NCBI GenBank assembly: GCA_050084515.1
Contig: CM114271.1
Location: 28,582,001-28,646,000 of the forward strand
Direction: 5' to 3'
Origin: Blasia pusilla
Lineage: Eukaryota > Marchantiophyta > Marchantiopsida > Blasiales
Length of the DNA: 64,000 nucleotides
Numbering within the stretch: the first letter of the stretch is position 1; each line of letters starts with the position of its first letter. This document shows, in pieces, positions 1 through 11,830 of the stretch. The notes under the pieces were generated by a model that was given only the letters and a program-made list of their open reading frames with translations, was not told where the DNA came from and searched no databases. Made by a program: the position numbers and the translations under genes.

Positions 1-175
1 GATTTAGTGCTCGATAGTCGATACACAGTCGCATGCTTCCATCCTTCTTTTTCACAAAAAGGACAGGGGCTCCATATGGCGAGACGTTTGGTTGGTTAAA
101 GCCTTTCTGCAACATCTCCTCCACTTGGGCTTTGCATTCTTCTAATTCTCTTGGAGCTAAGCGGTAAGGAGCTTA
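1..175 (-). pseudogene. Reverse transcriptase N-terminus, gypsy type, off the left edge
   Basis: Reading the minus strand in the frame of the protease gives the canonical gypsy RT entry, with [20 protein letters not shown] at about 85-20. A TAA stop at 173-175 separates it from the protease part in the same frame, so the polyprotein is interrupted. The catalytic YxDD motif is not in the window. Confidence 0.85.
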
Positions 176-946
176 ACATGGTGGTGTGCTTCTTGGAAGG
201 ATCTCAATCTTGTGGTCTACCCTCCGTTTGGGTGCTAACCCTGATGGTAAATCATTTGGGAATACATCTTTGTATTCCTCCAAAACTTCTCTCAATTCGT
301 CTGGTACCTCTGAATATTTTTTTAAACCATAAACATCTCTTATTAAACCTAGGAAACATACATCTTGATGTTTGATGGCGGTTTTTCCTATTACATATAG
401 GGGTAGGGTTCTAGGACATGATCTGACTCTGTCTCCGTTAAGCTTCCACTCTCGGGTCTTCACAATCTTTTTTCTCCAATCTACCTCTGGATTATACTGT
501 TCCATCCAAGGCATTCCTAAGATAACATCATAACGTGCTAACCTAATGACCTTCATCTCCAACTCTTCCAGATATTTTCCTATCCTCAACTCTACCTTTT
601 GAGGAAGCTTCTCAATCTTTTCTGTTTGCCCGTTTGGTAATTCTACCTCTTCTTTTTGATCCCTCTCTAAAGCTAAGCCCAATTTCATAGTTATGGCTCT
701 TGAAAGGAAGTTTTCTGTTGCCCCAGGATCAATCAACACTCTAACTTGGGATCCTTCTACTTCCCCGTCTATAACAATAAGACGTGTTTCTCCTCTCTTC
801 AAACCATTTACCTCCACATGTTTGTGTCGACCCTCGCCTTTCCTCCTTTTGTTAGAATCCAGATATATCGCGAGGCGCGACATCGTGGTTGGCGTTTCCC
901 TGAGGTCCGCCTTCTTCGTCATCTTCCTGCATATGCCCTCCTTCAA
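173..946 (-). pseudogene. Gypsy aspartic protease and linker to RT
   Basis: A 257-residue open stretch contains a retropepsin-like segment: VLIDPGATENF near residues 70-80 and VILGMPWMEQYNPEVDW about 60 residues later, the LGMPWL-type second half of gypsy proteases. The active-site triad normally reads D-S/T-G; here it is D-P-G, so this copy is probably inactive. The region after it (KYSEVPDELREVLEEYKDVF) is the usual linker before gypsy RT. The first ATG-like position is not meaningful because the domain belongs to a polyprotein. Confidence 0.85.
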
Positions 947-1280
947 GATGATTAAGGGGGCGACGATGTGGCCTATTTCCGAGCCTACGAAGACGAAAAT
1001 TCATGGCTATATGACCATATCTACCACACTCAAAACATTGGCGTGTATCTCTTTGGACTTCGAATTCTCTCCCTCCTCTAGGAACCCCGACCCCGTCGGT
1101 TCGAGGAGCAATCCCTTGTATGTTGGGGTTCCGATCTCTCTCCATTGGCACCCTTCCATTATACCTTCGCGGCGCATAACCATCTCGTGCTCGAATGTTA
1201 TCCAACTCCATGGGTGTGGGTCCGTAGTGGTTATCCATGGAAGCAACCACCTCTCCTCCTCCTTCGTACACATTTGCCAT
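852..1280 (-). pseudogene. Gypsy nucleocapsid zinc knuckle
   Basis: The reading contains CFECGRYGHIAMNF, a CX2CX4HX4C retroviral-type zinc knuckle whose last cysteine has become phenylalanine. It binds RNA in intact gag. It overlaps the protease frame by a frameshift, as expected for a decayed gag-pol junction. Confidence 0.8.
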
Positions 1281-1468
1281 ACGTTGGGCACATGCGATTG
1301 CTTCATTGATATCTTTTGGGTTGTCTGAATCACCTCTTGACGCACCTTCTTCTTCAAACCTCTCCTAAAGAGATCGAGAGCTTATGGCCCACTCATGTCG
1401 TGGATTTGTATCTGCAAGTCACAAAACTCTTTGATGTAATCCTCCACATTTCCTTTCTGCTCCAATCA

Positions 1469-1927
1469 TCATAATTTCATTCTAGCAGTGAGGATTGGAT
1501 CCACAGCTTGGAAATTTTGCAGCAGCCCTTGCTTCATTCCGCTCCATGTAATTTGTTGAGTTGTTTCAATCAAGGATCTCTCCCATTCTTGATACCATGT
1601 CAATGCTCGATCGATCAACCAAGATCTTACGAACATCCCTGCAATATGATCATCAATGTTGAAAAGGGATAAATGGATTTCCATCCGAGTGATCCAACCC
1701 TCTCATACCCCCATGGCTCGACTTCCTTTGTACGGTTCTACCTTACATGCATTTGTCATTTTCAATATCAATGATGCTTGAGCATTCATCTCCATCACTC
1801 TTTGTGCTGCTTGGGCCTCCAATGCTCGTGCCCTTAAGGTTTCGTCACTCTCCCCAGAAGTCACGATACTCGTGATTTCCGACTCCATCCCACCTATCGG
1901 AAAAACTCTCTCTCTCTCTACTCTCAT
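1469..1927 (-). pseudogene. Gypsy gag (capsid) fragment
   Basis: Two short frames (1703-1927 and 1469-1684) give a gag-like reading including WLIDRALTWYQEWERS and a following LLQNF segment, resembling the retrotransposon gag capsid domain (family Retrotrans_gag). Frame breaks separate them. Function in an intact element is particle assembly. Confidence 0.6.
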
Positions 1928-2659
1928 ATTTCTGACCGAAGCAACTTCTTCCGCTAATTCTTGGACTTAGTTTTGACTTTGATCAAATGCAACTCTCAAC
2001 TCTCTCAATTCACGAATCATATCCCTCAAAGTTTCTTCCATGATCGCTCCGACTTTCCCCTGACCCTTTACTATCACTCTAATATAAGATCAAGATATAC
2101 ACCTGCCAATTTCGCACAATAGGGACTACAAAAGGCAGTGTTGACGCAATAACTTCATTATAATACTCTTGGCCAAACTTCCTCACCATAAACTCTCTAT
2201 ATGCTATCTTAGGTTGACAAACCACATGAACTATACATCGAGTGTTAAAAAACACTTGTGGAGGCCTATTCAAATCCATTCCCCATATCTCCTCTAAAAC
2301 AATATATAAATAGTGCAATCCCACACACGATCATATGTAACAATAGGGAGGATCACCGGATAGCGAGACTCCATCACTTGCGTCATGAAAACTTGACCAA
2401 AGTGATATACGAGGTATCTCGTGAACCAGTGTCTATCTACATATAAGAGTTTGATGGTGAACAGATTAAGAAACGGAAAATTAGGAGCCACTCTCGCTCC
2501 CCTTCCATCCATTACCTTCAAAACAACCCTTCCCCCTTACTCTACTTGCAGCTCTATAGCCACTACCAGCCTCTAACAACCTATATACTCTAAACAGTAT
2601 ATCATTACTTGGTCACCCTTCCAAGAGGGGTAATCCACTCTCGTTGGAAGAGTAACCTT

Positions 2660-2671
2660 GCTCTGATACCA
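2660..2671 (-). other. Primer-binding site for initiator Met-tRNA
   Basis: The minus strand reads TGGTATCAGAGC, the standard plant retroelement site complementary to the 3' end of initiator methionine tRNA. It lies between the gag region and the LTR, one base from the presumed LTR edge, which fixes the orientation of the element. Confidence 0.9.
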
Positions 2672-2672
2672 T

Positions 2673-3191
2673 TGTAACTCTCCACCTCACGGAACCACTC
2701 TAGAGTTGCTCAAAAGTAGAACGCCCTCAAGGCCTCACCTCTTCCTTTATATACTTAGAGATAGGTACAATGAAGACAAATTAGCTCTACCTATCCTTAT
2801 GCCACATGTCCTACTCTCATAGCATGAGAGAATCTCCTTTGGAGTCTAATGTCCCAACCTCATCTTCCTCAACATCATCCTTATCTTCCTTTTCAGCAAC
2901 CTATGGCCCCACTCTCATCTTTATCTCGTGTATCTTGTCTTTTCTCTTTTTGGTTTATTCTTTCCCACTTATGCGCTTCATGTCATAGATTCTAACTTAA
3001 CTATGACTAACAAAGGATGGTTACACTCAAGCAATTCACGGGCATGCACTTTGTGTTGTAGTTGCACATTCATAACATACTTTCGCATGCGGCAAGCAGC
3101 TGCAAATTCTTCCTCCTCCTATCCCTTTGTAAGAGAATCTACATAATTACAAGAGGACAAAATTTGAGGACCCCGTCCTCTGGTGATGACA
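2673..3191 (-). repeat. 5' LTR of the minus-strand gypsy relic (outer boundary uncertain)
   Basis: The inner edge (2673, TGTAAC on the plus strand, so ...GTTACA on the element strand) abuts the primer site. A TATA-like box (TATATAAAG on the minus strand) lies near 2741-2753. The outer edge at 3191 is a guess from a TGTCATC/GTTACA pairing (TGT...ACA ends); the second LTR is outside the window, so no alignment can confirm it. Confidence 0.5.
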
Positions 3192-3267
3192 CATATACAT
3201 TAGGTTGCTCCCATGATGACACGTGTACAATTTTCATTAATATAGCAACGCTGAATTCAAATTAACT

Positions 3268-3324
3268 AACGGGTGCTATGCACGGGTGATTTTTACATGT
3301 GCATAGCACGGGTATTATACTAGT
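3268..3324 (+). mobile_element. Helitron 3' terminus
   Basis: A GC-rich hairpin GTGC-ATA-GCAC (3299-3309) is followed ten bases later by CTAG and T (3320-3324). A hairpin just upstream of CTRR-T is the hallmark of Helitron 3' ends. An upstream 11-mer (3273-3283) is the inverse complement of the hairpin arm sequence and could form a larger stem. The 5' end (TC...) was not found, so the length is unknown and the gypsy relic may sit inside the element. Confidence 0.6.
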
Positions 3325-4467
<1,143 letters not shown>

Positions 4468-4494
4468 TGCAAGCTCCTTTCTCCTATTCGACTT

Positions 4495-5145
4495 CTAGGG
4501 TGAAAGATCGGGATCCAACCATATCCTCCGTCCTTTGAGAATGGCCTTGTTAGCCATGGCAGTATCACGTTGAGTTTGATCAAAAAACTTAACTAGAATA
4601 GCACAAGGCTGTGTTCCCGTTTTCCCAATGCATAAAGCATGAGCCAAGTCTGGGTTGTGAACATGAAGTGTATTGACCAAGAACTTGGTGACAACACTCT
4701 TCATCTCTTCGCACTTTATTTCCGGCAATCCGGAGATTCTCACATTCTTTCTACGTGCAATTTGGTTTTTTTGTTCTATCTCTTGCTCTTGATAGAAAGA
4801 GATACGAGCAACCTTTGTAGCTTCAGCATAAGATCTCATTCTCACTTCCAAAGTTTCAACAAACTCATGCAATCTTGAACTATAGGGAGTAGTCGCTAAT
4901 GATGATTTGGAAAGATCCAACATCACACTAAAGCTATCTTTCAACACCTTCTCCAAAACCTCTTGCGTTGCCTTCAACTCTCGGATTCGAATATATGCAA
5001 GGTTCAATTGAGAAGTACGTACCTTGAATTCTTGTCGAAGATCTTTCAATTCATGCAACACCACTTGCACTAGATTCAAGATTTCGTCTTGAGTAGTCAT
5101 CATGTAGTCGACTTCATTACATCCCAGATATTGCACGACCTCCAA
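4495..5145 (-). pseudogene. LINE ORF1 protein (coiled coil plus RNA-binding region), 3'-truncated
   Basis: The 216-residue reading has a Leu/Glu-rich heptad-like N-terminal half (about residues 15-95), then KNVRISGLPEIK and, near the end, AILVKFFDQTQRDTAMANKA followed by LKGRRIWLDPDLSP. This is the layout of L1-type ORF1 proteins: coiled coil, then an RRM-like domain. An intact protein would coat the LINE RNA. The C-terminal domain seen in the copy at 33201-33914 (ARRKELAKVKEAQE) is missing here because the fragment ends. The first ATG is uncertain. Confidence 0.75.
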
Positions 5146-5163
5146 TCAAGTAGAGTAGAATTT

Positions 5164-5755
5164 TCAACACCACACAACTTCTGCTCTAGAAGGCGGTTGT
5201 GCTTGAAATTTCCATAGCTTGGGCGTCTCCTCATATTCCATGTTTTCTAAAAATATCAGCTTCATATGATACTCCACATGAAAGATATGGCCTCTGCAAG
5301 ATTCCAATCTGAAATCCTCAAATGTGGAAGAGCAAAAACTCAAATCTCTCACAACTTCATTTTTGTAATCTTTTTGGCCTTAAAACTTGTAGAGCTAGGG
5401 CGTCTCCTTACACTTAACCTCTCTTCCAAATCTCACCTTCATTTGATACTCCCCCTGAAAGATATGGCCTCCGCAAGATTCAGATCTGAAATATTCAAAT
5501 GTGGAAGAGCAGAAACTCAAATCTCTCACACCTTCGTTCGTCTCTATAACTCGGTTGGCCTTGAAATTTGCAGGGCTAAGGCACCTCTTCACATTCCTTG
5601 TGTTTTGAAAATCTTAGCTTCATGTAACATTCTACCTAAAAGCTATAGCCTCGGCAAGATTCAGATCTGAAATCCTCAAATGTGGAAGAGCAGGAACTCA
5701 AATCTCTCACAACATCGTCTCTATAGATGATTGACGAGAGGAAGCTATGGGCAAC
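5164..5755 (-). repeat. LINE 5' monomer array, type 1, about three units
   Basis: The segment GATATGGCCTC...GCAAGATT recurs at 5284, 5461 and 5642, giving periods of 177 and 181 bases. Each unit also holds a segment about a GTGGAAGAGCA...ACTCAAATCTCTCACA stretch. The array lies immediately upstream of ORF1 in element orientation. Confidence 0.85.
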
Positions 5756-5783
5756 GTCTTTTCGTGAGCTGAAAAATCAGCCA

Positions 5784-6378
5784 TCCACCACATATGCTCT
5801 TCATCCTCAATACTTTCTCAACATAACCTATCACTTCTATCAATATTAAGCCATCGTCATTCCTCAATTCCTAGTCTATAAGACCCAATTCTATGTCGTG
5901 CGATAATATGATGTAAGAACGTGGAGATCCCTGCAAGTAGGTATCCTTGTTCATACTATAAAAGCATAGGATTAACATGAAGTTGATAATACCCCATTTT
6001 TATGCCCGGGCGGCTCCAAATAATGTTGAGGAATTGTTTCTGAAGATGCTCGCGGAGTGTCATTGGTTTCAGGTTCCAATCTTGTTTCGCCATATTCAAC
6101 TTTGAAGAGATAGTCACCACATCCGCAATCCACCTTATGGAATGTATGGCTCGTAAAGCTTGATGAGGGAGATGAGAAACATCAAGAGATCTCACCCTTG
6201 CGATATAAGTGATGGTCAAGTAGAAAGCTTCTTCTTCTAGAGGAAGACAACTTGTTTCCGCAAGAAGAATAGCATAAGGATTTTGGTTACACCCAATTCT
6301 TCTTGTAAAACGATCTTTTGCACCCTCTCCACGCGCTCCCAACCGGTCTTCTTACAGCTAGGGCCCCAAACTTGGGTC
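5784..6378 (-). mobile_element. LINE-A, 3' part (ORF2 C-terminus)
   Basis: Minus-strand reading matches the ORF2 C-terminal region of the other LINE copies (REHLQKQFLNIIWS, YYQLHVNPML and remnants of the CCHC region). The sequence stops at 6378 and resumes at 15994 in the same orientation, so this is the downstream half of a LINE split by the element at 6379-15993. The LINE 3' tail itself is missing to the left. Confidence 0.85.
6375..6378. repeat. Target-site duplication GGTC, left copy
   Basis: GGTC here and at 15994-15997 flank the retroelement. Removing the insert and one copy restores the LINE sequence seen in other copies around this point (cttgggtcccat). Confidence 0.85.
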
Positions 6379-6852
6379 TGTCACATCTGAGTAGCCGATA
6401 GGCCGAGATCTATCGTGGATAGGGCGTAGGAGCCAACGGACTATCTTGAGTGTAACTTTGTCCCACAGTGTCGGATGAGGTTGAGGATAGGTCCATTGTG
6501 TCAGAACGCGTCGTTTCGACGACTTTCTGTTGAGGTCTTTTACACCGGGTGACTTGTTGACCAGGTCACGCCCCTGGTAACCTGTCAGGTGCGCAGTTAC
6601 CAAGGAAGGGCTATTTTTGGGGTTTGAGCCTTTTGGCTCTTCCCAACCTATATAAGAGAGGAAGATGGCTTTCCTAAGCCATCTTTCTCATGTTGGGCCG
6701 TTGGAGCACCTCCCTTGTATGTGTGTGAGCTAGGACTAGGGTGCTAGCGTCCGGATTCCTTGATAGCACAAGGTGGACGAGGCTCGATATGCCGATGTAG
6801 ATTGAGGAGTGGAGTTTTAGGCCGGGTGTGCGTTTTGCTACTCTTTATTTTT
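6379..6852 (+). repeat. Terminal repeat A1
   Basis: Matches A2 (15387-15855) over its length. The stretch from about 6610 is nearly identical to A2; the first 230 bases differ by several small insertions and deletions. Similarity stops after a T-rich run at 6852, whereas A2 continues into repeat B2. An ordinary 5' LTR should have continued into B at this point. Confidence 0.85.
6649..6656 (+). promoter_or_regulatory. TATA box of the A1 repeat
   Basis: TATATAAG, conserved at 15649 in A2 and at 25201 in the second family member. It sits about 270 bases into the repeat, a suitable place for an LTR-type promoter. Confidence 0.7.
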
Positions 6853-7006
6853 ACATGAGAAAGATGTCGGGGTGGTGGGAATTGTTGTTTGCGGGTAGGC
6901 AAGCGTGTTGCCTCGGTTGGGGAGCCCCCGAGACGTGTGTGTGTCATTTTGTGTCATTTTTTTGTTCGAAGGCCGTGGGGAAGCGTATCCGTTTTTCGAT
7001 TTTCTT

Positions 7007-7024
7007 TGGTGCGATTGTTGGGGA
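7007..7024 (+). other. Possible primer-binding site (Asp-tRNA-like)
   Basis: TGGTGCGATTGTTGGGGA matches 13 of 18 positions of the tRNA-Asp complementary site used by several plant gypsy elements; three of the five differences are C-to-T changes. It lies about 155 bases after A1 rather than directly next to it. This is an inference from one copy. Confidence 0.4.
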
Positions 7025-8081
7025 CGGCGGCGAGTGTAGCGTGTGGTGGGGCGTCGGGTGTACGCAAGTGAAGGCGTCGAAAAGAGAAGGAACGGACAAG
7101 TTGGGTCTTGCGCCGCCAGCCGGGGCTATCAAGTAAAGCGGCTAGAGTTAGGCACGGATGGCGACGGCGTGGCACGGATGGCGACGGCAGCGCGGCGGTG
7201 GGCGGGGCGCGTGCGCGATGAGCGGCCGGGCGGACCACGGCGCGCGCAGGCCTTCCTCCCCGCGCATTTAGGGCCCAAAGGGCGATAGGTCGTGGCCCAA
7301 GTTCTTCCCCCTCTTTCCGGCGTGGGTAGCACCGACAAGCGGCGGTTGGGCGATCAGTAGCGAACGTGGTAGGACGGACGAGGTCGGTCCGGCGAACGCG
7401 GTGCGCATGAGCAACGTGAGGGCAGGGAGGATGTCGACGTGCTGAGTGATCGACAAGTTGGGCAGCAGGCGTGACATGTTGTTTTGAGGCGCGCATAGGG
7501 CGTTGCGAGAGTTTACGCTGGAGGGGCAGTGTGCATGATGCCGACGGGTTGTCCGCATCTGTTGACGGGAGGATCGACGTGTTGGTCGAGGGGAGTGTTA
7601 TGTGGCGGAGATTGTCATATCATGTGGAGGAGTGCATATTGACGGTGCAGCAGGTTGGAGGGCGTGATCAGGTTACCCATTCGAGTCCCTTTTCCCGCAC
7701 TTATCGTGTGTGATTGAGAGTGTTGGGTATCGGGTATTAGCTGGTGCTAGATGGGTGCAGTGATGGTGACGAGTGTAGATTCTTTTCATGTGTAGCATGT
7801 TGGTGGATATACGGCGGTTGCCGAGTAGGGGTCGCGTGTATGACCCGAGAGAGTGTCGCTAGGTTAGGTGAGTCAGTTGGGAGGCTCATGGTGAGGCCGA
7901 GTGTTGAGCGTGCGTGAGGCCGGGTGTGTCATCACGGGATTGATGTTCGCATAGGTGAGCTAGTGAGGCGTGTGGGAGACTCTCGGTGAGTCTGAGTGCA
8001 TGAGCGGGTGAGACAGGGTTTGTCATCACGGCGTTCTTCCAGGGTTCGGAAGAACGGGGTAGTGCGAGTTGTGGTAGTGGT
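7025..8081 (+). other. GC-rich untranslated leader of the retroelement
   Basis: This 1-kb stretch is very GC-rich at 7025-7400. The Arg/Pro/Ala-rich open frames on both strands are compositional and show no domain. It most likely corresponds to the leader between the primer site and gag. Confidence 0.5.
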
Positions 8082-9500
8082 GTGACACGGAGTGGAGTGA
8101 GATATCGAGGGGTTACCAGTGAGGAGCTACCTCGACATCCATCCGTGACTGGATCGTCATCATTAGACACTGGGTCTGGTGACGAGATTGCAGACAGAGA
8201 CAGTAGTACTTGGCAGGAGATGGACGACATGGGCCATCGGGGCATGCGTCGTTTCTCGGGTGCAGTGGGCACCATCCACTTAGATGATTTCATCCAGGAG
8301 TTCGACACATGGTGCGACTTCCAGGAGATACGGACCCCCACACGGTTCAACCCTTTCATGGCATGGAAGGGGTTGTTCCAACACTTGGAGGGTCCTCCGA
8401 TGGATGACTACATGGAGTTTCGATCACTATATTCAATAGAGATCGATGCCTGGAGGATGTATTGGGCTCCAAGGTATGTGTCCACTAGTGGTCGCGAGGC
8501 ATATGATGGGATTGTGAGAGGAGAGAGACCCACACCATCAGCCCGGAGACTAGATGGAGAGGAGGACAAAGTGACACAAAGCGATGTGGCGAGACCTCTC
8601 GATGGTAGAGGGCCACCAGCCAGCCCCACAAAGTGGAGTTCTTCCGACGGTTGGGGAAGAGCTACAGGCGCATGCGCACCGACATGGTGAAGAGTCTACA
8701 GGATTTTTAGCGACGATCGGGTGAGAGTCTGAGAGAGGCATTCACACGCATGAGGAGGCTGATCATTGCTACGTTTGGAGGATCGAGTGGTGTCCGGCAC
8801 CCAAAGATTGGTACTGGGTTCGGGACCGAGAACTACGGAGGAGAGTCCGAGATGCGGTCTTTGATTCACACAACGGCCCACATTGAAGGTGGTCTTTGAG
8901 TTGTCTCGAGCGTATTGAGCTCAACATAAGTGAGGAGCAGGTAGTGACCGCTGGATTTTCTCAAGAGTCGACGGGTCCACAAGCGGCGGTGACCCCACCG
9001 GTGCCATAGCGGGCACCAGTACCACGGGAGCGGGCCAGTGTGCCTAGAGAGCGGGGCGATGGTACCGTGAGCCTATGAGGCAACGACCGCATCTACATAT
9101 GTTGCCCCAGGACCGATGTGGTCTTGTTGGGCGTGTGGAGGGGCCCATAGGCGGAGAGAGCGCCACAAGCATGGGAGAGGACCACAGCGCCTCGATTGCA
9201 CAGAGCCAGGAGAGGATGGCCCCACCACACACACAGTGTGACCATTGCCCAGATATGGTCACACTAGGGATAGATGTTTTGACCTTCGCCGAGGGCCTGG
9301 GGGCGGTCGTCCTGGAGGAGGTCGGGGAGTTCTTCTGGGCGTGGTGGTAGAGGACCACCACCGGCCAGAGGAGATGGAGCAGAGCACACAGAGCCGGCGC
9401 TTCTCGCATCGATCGGTTGAGCGGAGAGGATTGCCGCCATGACGATGATGCGGCTTAGGGAAGGCACGGAGTGCGAGCAACTAGTGTGACTCAGTCTCTA
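8082..9500 (+). pseudogene. gag of the methyltransferase-bearing element
   Basis: The first 200 residues (8082-8690) are open and include a capsid-like segment (FIQEFDTWCDFQEI, NPFMAWKGLFQHLEGPPMDD). Downstream frames are broken, but a zinc-knuckle start C-W-A-C-G-G-A-H is encoded at 9125-9148, and the second copy has C-W-T-C-G-G in the matching place (about 22813). The last part of the knuckle is lost. Gag would form the particle and package RNA. Confidence 0.65.
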
Positions 9501-10119
9501 CCTCTTACCACGACCCGGTGAGGATCTCTCCAATATGGGATTCATGTGTAGTGCAGCCCAGGTTGAGGCAAAATGCGATGTGGTGACTCGGGGTGTCTGC
9601 CGAGAGGCACCGAGCCATCGAGAGGTGGAGTTGAGATTGACCCACCGAGGGGACCGATGGGCGGCAGCCGGGTTCCACATTGTTCACATTGTCGAGGCAC
9701 TACACACACCATCGATGGTGCCTCGGCGACCAACGGTGCCTACGTTCAGCACCCACGTCGACGTCACGAGGAGTTGGAGTGACAACTCCTATGCCGGCTC
9801 GAGTGGAGTCAGTGTCGACTATAGTGTTGGAGGTGGCCACTAGAGTGAGCCAGACTCCGTTATTTTCCGCCATAGAGTTGGCGACGTTGGGAGTTGGACC
9901 AGCTGAGGTGTTCCGGTTGGCCGCCACGTTGTGTGAGCGTGGAGAGATGACTCCTTCTTGTTCAGAGGTAGTTGAGGAGGTGGTGGACTTGCCCTCAGAG
10001 CCGGTGCTCGGGACGTTCCCCACAGAGTCATGGCATGCGGCGGCGGGCGGTTGGTAGATATGCCACTCGACCGGCCATAGAGCGGCGATGGTGACACTGA
10101 GTAGTGATTTGGATAACCG

Positions 10120-10340
10120 AAGTGGAGTATTTCGCTTGGTTAGTCCGACGGGACGGTATACCACCAGCAGTAGCGTCCTACTTGATTCGGGGCGCAACCC
10201 TTGATGTTAGGGAAGCGGCGTGTTTAGCGTTAGGGTTACGGAAGGCCGACATTGAGCCTTGTCCCTTCCGATCTGAGACCTTGATTGGGGCGTATCACCC
10301 ACTCGATATATGACTCGATAGGAGATTGTTGTCGAGTCGG
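10120..10340 (+). pseudogene. Retropepsin-like aspartic protease
   Basis: Around 10170-10190 the reading gives LLDSG, after which a one-base loss shifts the frame; the continuation (AACLALGLRKADIEPCPF) is in the next frame. The second copy (about 23900-23980) keeps LLDSRAQ and YLALGLRKGDIQ in a single frame, confirming a D-S-G-A type active site for the family. It would cleave the polyprotein. Confidence 0.65.
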
Positions 10341-10861
10341 CCGAGCATGTGACGGATAGTGCTATGGTACGACCGCGCGATTACGACTCGGTGAGTAAAT
10401 GCGATGTGTTGGTGGGGAATGCGAGTGTTATATCCCCTAGGATTCATCCTTGACACGGGAGGAGACCGTTGCTTATCGGCCAGGATGGCGGTCGGTGACG
10501 TTCGGATGAGTCGATTACCCGTGCGCTTTTGCGGGGCGAGATGGTCGATCACGAGGCGAGTCTGCGACCACGTTGGCGGCTTTCACGGTAGTGTTAGTTG
10601 GCCAGGAGAGTTGTTAGAGGGGAACGACATGCGGAGGATGTCCCGAAAGCGGATAGTCCCACGGAGAGACAGGCCATGGCGGGTGTCTCTTCCCATGTTA
10701 GCAATGCCTCTTCACCATTATGGGGTACAACTCGAGAGCTGAGAGGAGTGCCGCGACCTCGTGAGGCAAAGCGGCGTGGAGTCATGTTTTTATCCCAGCA
10801 GCGTGAGAGTCACGTGGCGTCGGGCTCTTGGAGTGGAGACGATGACCCCACTAGATACCAC

Positions 10862-11830
10862 ACTGTTGTGTGGCGGTGCCTGAAGGAGGGTGTTAGGGTG
10901 TTAGATCTCTTTGGAGGGATTAGCACCGGATTGGCCGCAGATTGCAAAGCGGGCATACGGGTGCACCAGTACCTTTATGTGGAGAGAGATGAGACTGGCG
11001 AGTATCATTACGCCACGTGGCGAGATTGGTCGAGGTATTACGAGTTGTTGTCGGTATCTGCGATGACGGGGATACAAAGATACGCTACCCGCCGACATAT
11101 CGTTGGTGGGGCGCAGGATCTCGATAGAGTTGGCACCATTCATTTGGTGATTTGGATGGCCATGTCGGGTCATTCATCGGTGGCCGAGGATTTGGATTGC
11201 GGGGGAGGTCGGGGATGTTTTGGGAGATGCTGCGAGTAGTACGACACTTGCAGCAGAGTCAGATATGTTCTATAGCGTATATTTTGGAGAACGTGCCGTT
11301 GTTGGGAGATACTCATGCACGTGTGATGACGAGTGTACATCAGGTGAGGTCCTGGTTGGGACCGGCTGTGTTGTTAGATGCAGCGAGAGTTGGGTCACGT
11401 GCCCATCGTCCATGACTATGGTGGACGAACCTGATTCCATCAGAGGTACTGAGTCGAGCCTACAATGGAGTCCGGAGAGCACCACATCTCACGGTGGATG
11501 CTATTTTGGACTCAGGGCGTCGATCTCAAGTGGTGACACGCGATGATAGACCACCATTGGCCACGGCCAATAGGGTGGGGGAGTTGAGGGCAGCCTTACC
11601 TACGTTGGTGAGCTTCCAAGCATCCCATGCCTTTCGTCAGGGAGGGCCAGGTATGATTTGGGATGAGGTGACCAGAGTATTGGAGGAGCCTACAGCGAGA
11701 TGAGAGCGTGGAGCGCCATGGGGTTCACTACCGGTACTACTGGCGGTGCCGAGGGGATGGCGAGGCATCACGGAGACAGTGTTGGGGAGGCGGCGATGGA
11801 CCTCAAGCTGTCTCTCATATGGATAGTCAC
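10862..11830 (+). pseudogene. C5-cytosine DNA methyltransferase domain inside the retroelement
   Basis: Motif I reads VLDLFGGISTGLAA (about 10895-10940, S-adenosylmethionine binding), followed by YLYVERDE (motif II region). Motif IV is broken by frameshifts, but Trp-Pro-Cys, the catalytic cysteine motif, is encoded at 11157-11165 in the third frame. Motif VI is YILENVPLLGD (about 11275-11310), motif VIII is RVGSRAHRP (about 11388-11413), and the C-terminal part includes ALPTLVSFQASHAF, AMGFTTGTT (motif IX-like, about 11715) and AMDLK (motif X-like, about 11795). Known enzymes of this family transfer a methyl group to cytosine C5. The GISTG form of motif I resembles DNMT3-type enzymes. It lies between protease and RT in the same orientation. 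At least three frame breaks make this copy inactive. Confidence 0.88.

Larger units (their letters stand above)
1..2659 (-). mobile_element. Ty3/gypsy retrotransposon relic, gag to start of RT
   Basis: The minus strand reads, from 2659 down to 1, primer-binding site, gag, CCHC knuckle, protease and the first part of reverse transcriptase, which runs off the left edge. The gag part is split over several frames (1703-1927, 1469-1684, 1007-1357), so the copy is dead. The order gag-protease-RT without a preceding integrase is that of Ty3/gypsy elements, not Ty1/copia. The other LTR and most of pol lie outside the window. Confidence 0.9.
4468..5755 (-). mobile_element. LINE 5'-end fragment: ORF1 plus tandem monomers
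   Basis: On the minus strand the fragment begins with tandem ~180-bp monomers (5755-5164) and continues through ORF1 (5145-4495), ending abruptly near 4468. It matches copies at 18522-19290, 33011-33914, 34801-35460 and 39868-40188. Loss of the 3' part instead of the 5' part is atypical for LINE insertion and points to a later deletion or rearrangement. Confidence 0.85.

Noticed and set aside
1-2659. Plant pararetrovirus (caulimovirid) insertion
   Set aside because: A tRNA primer site directly next to an LTR and a gypsy-type protease-RT order favour an LTR retrotransposon; no movement protein was seen.
6954-7558. Arg/Pro/Ala-rich proteins of 60-180 residues on both strands
   Set aside because: High GC leaves few stop codons; no domain is seen and the region is the leader of the retroelement.
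9700-10197. 165-residue open frame on the minus strand
   Set aside because: It is antisense to the gag-protease region of the element and shows no domain.
10440-10475. A second protease active site (LDTGG)
   Set aside because: The matching place in the second copy reads LDFWE, so the D-T-G is not conserved; the LLDSG site near 10175 is the better candidate.
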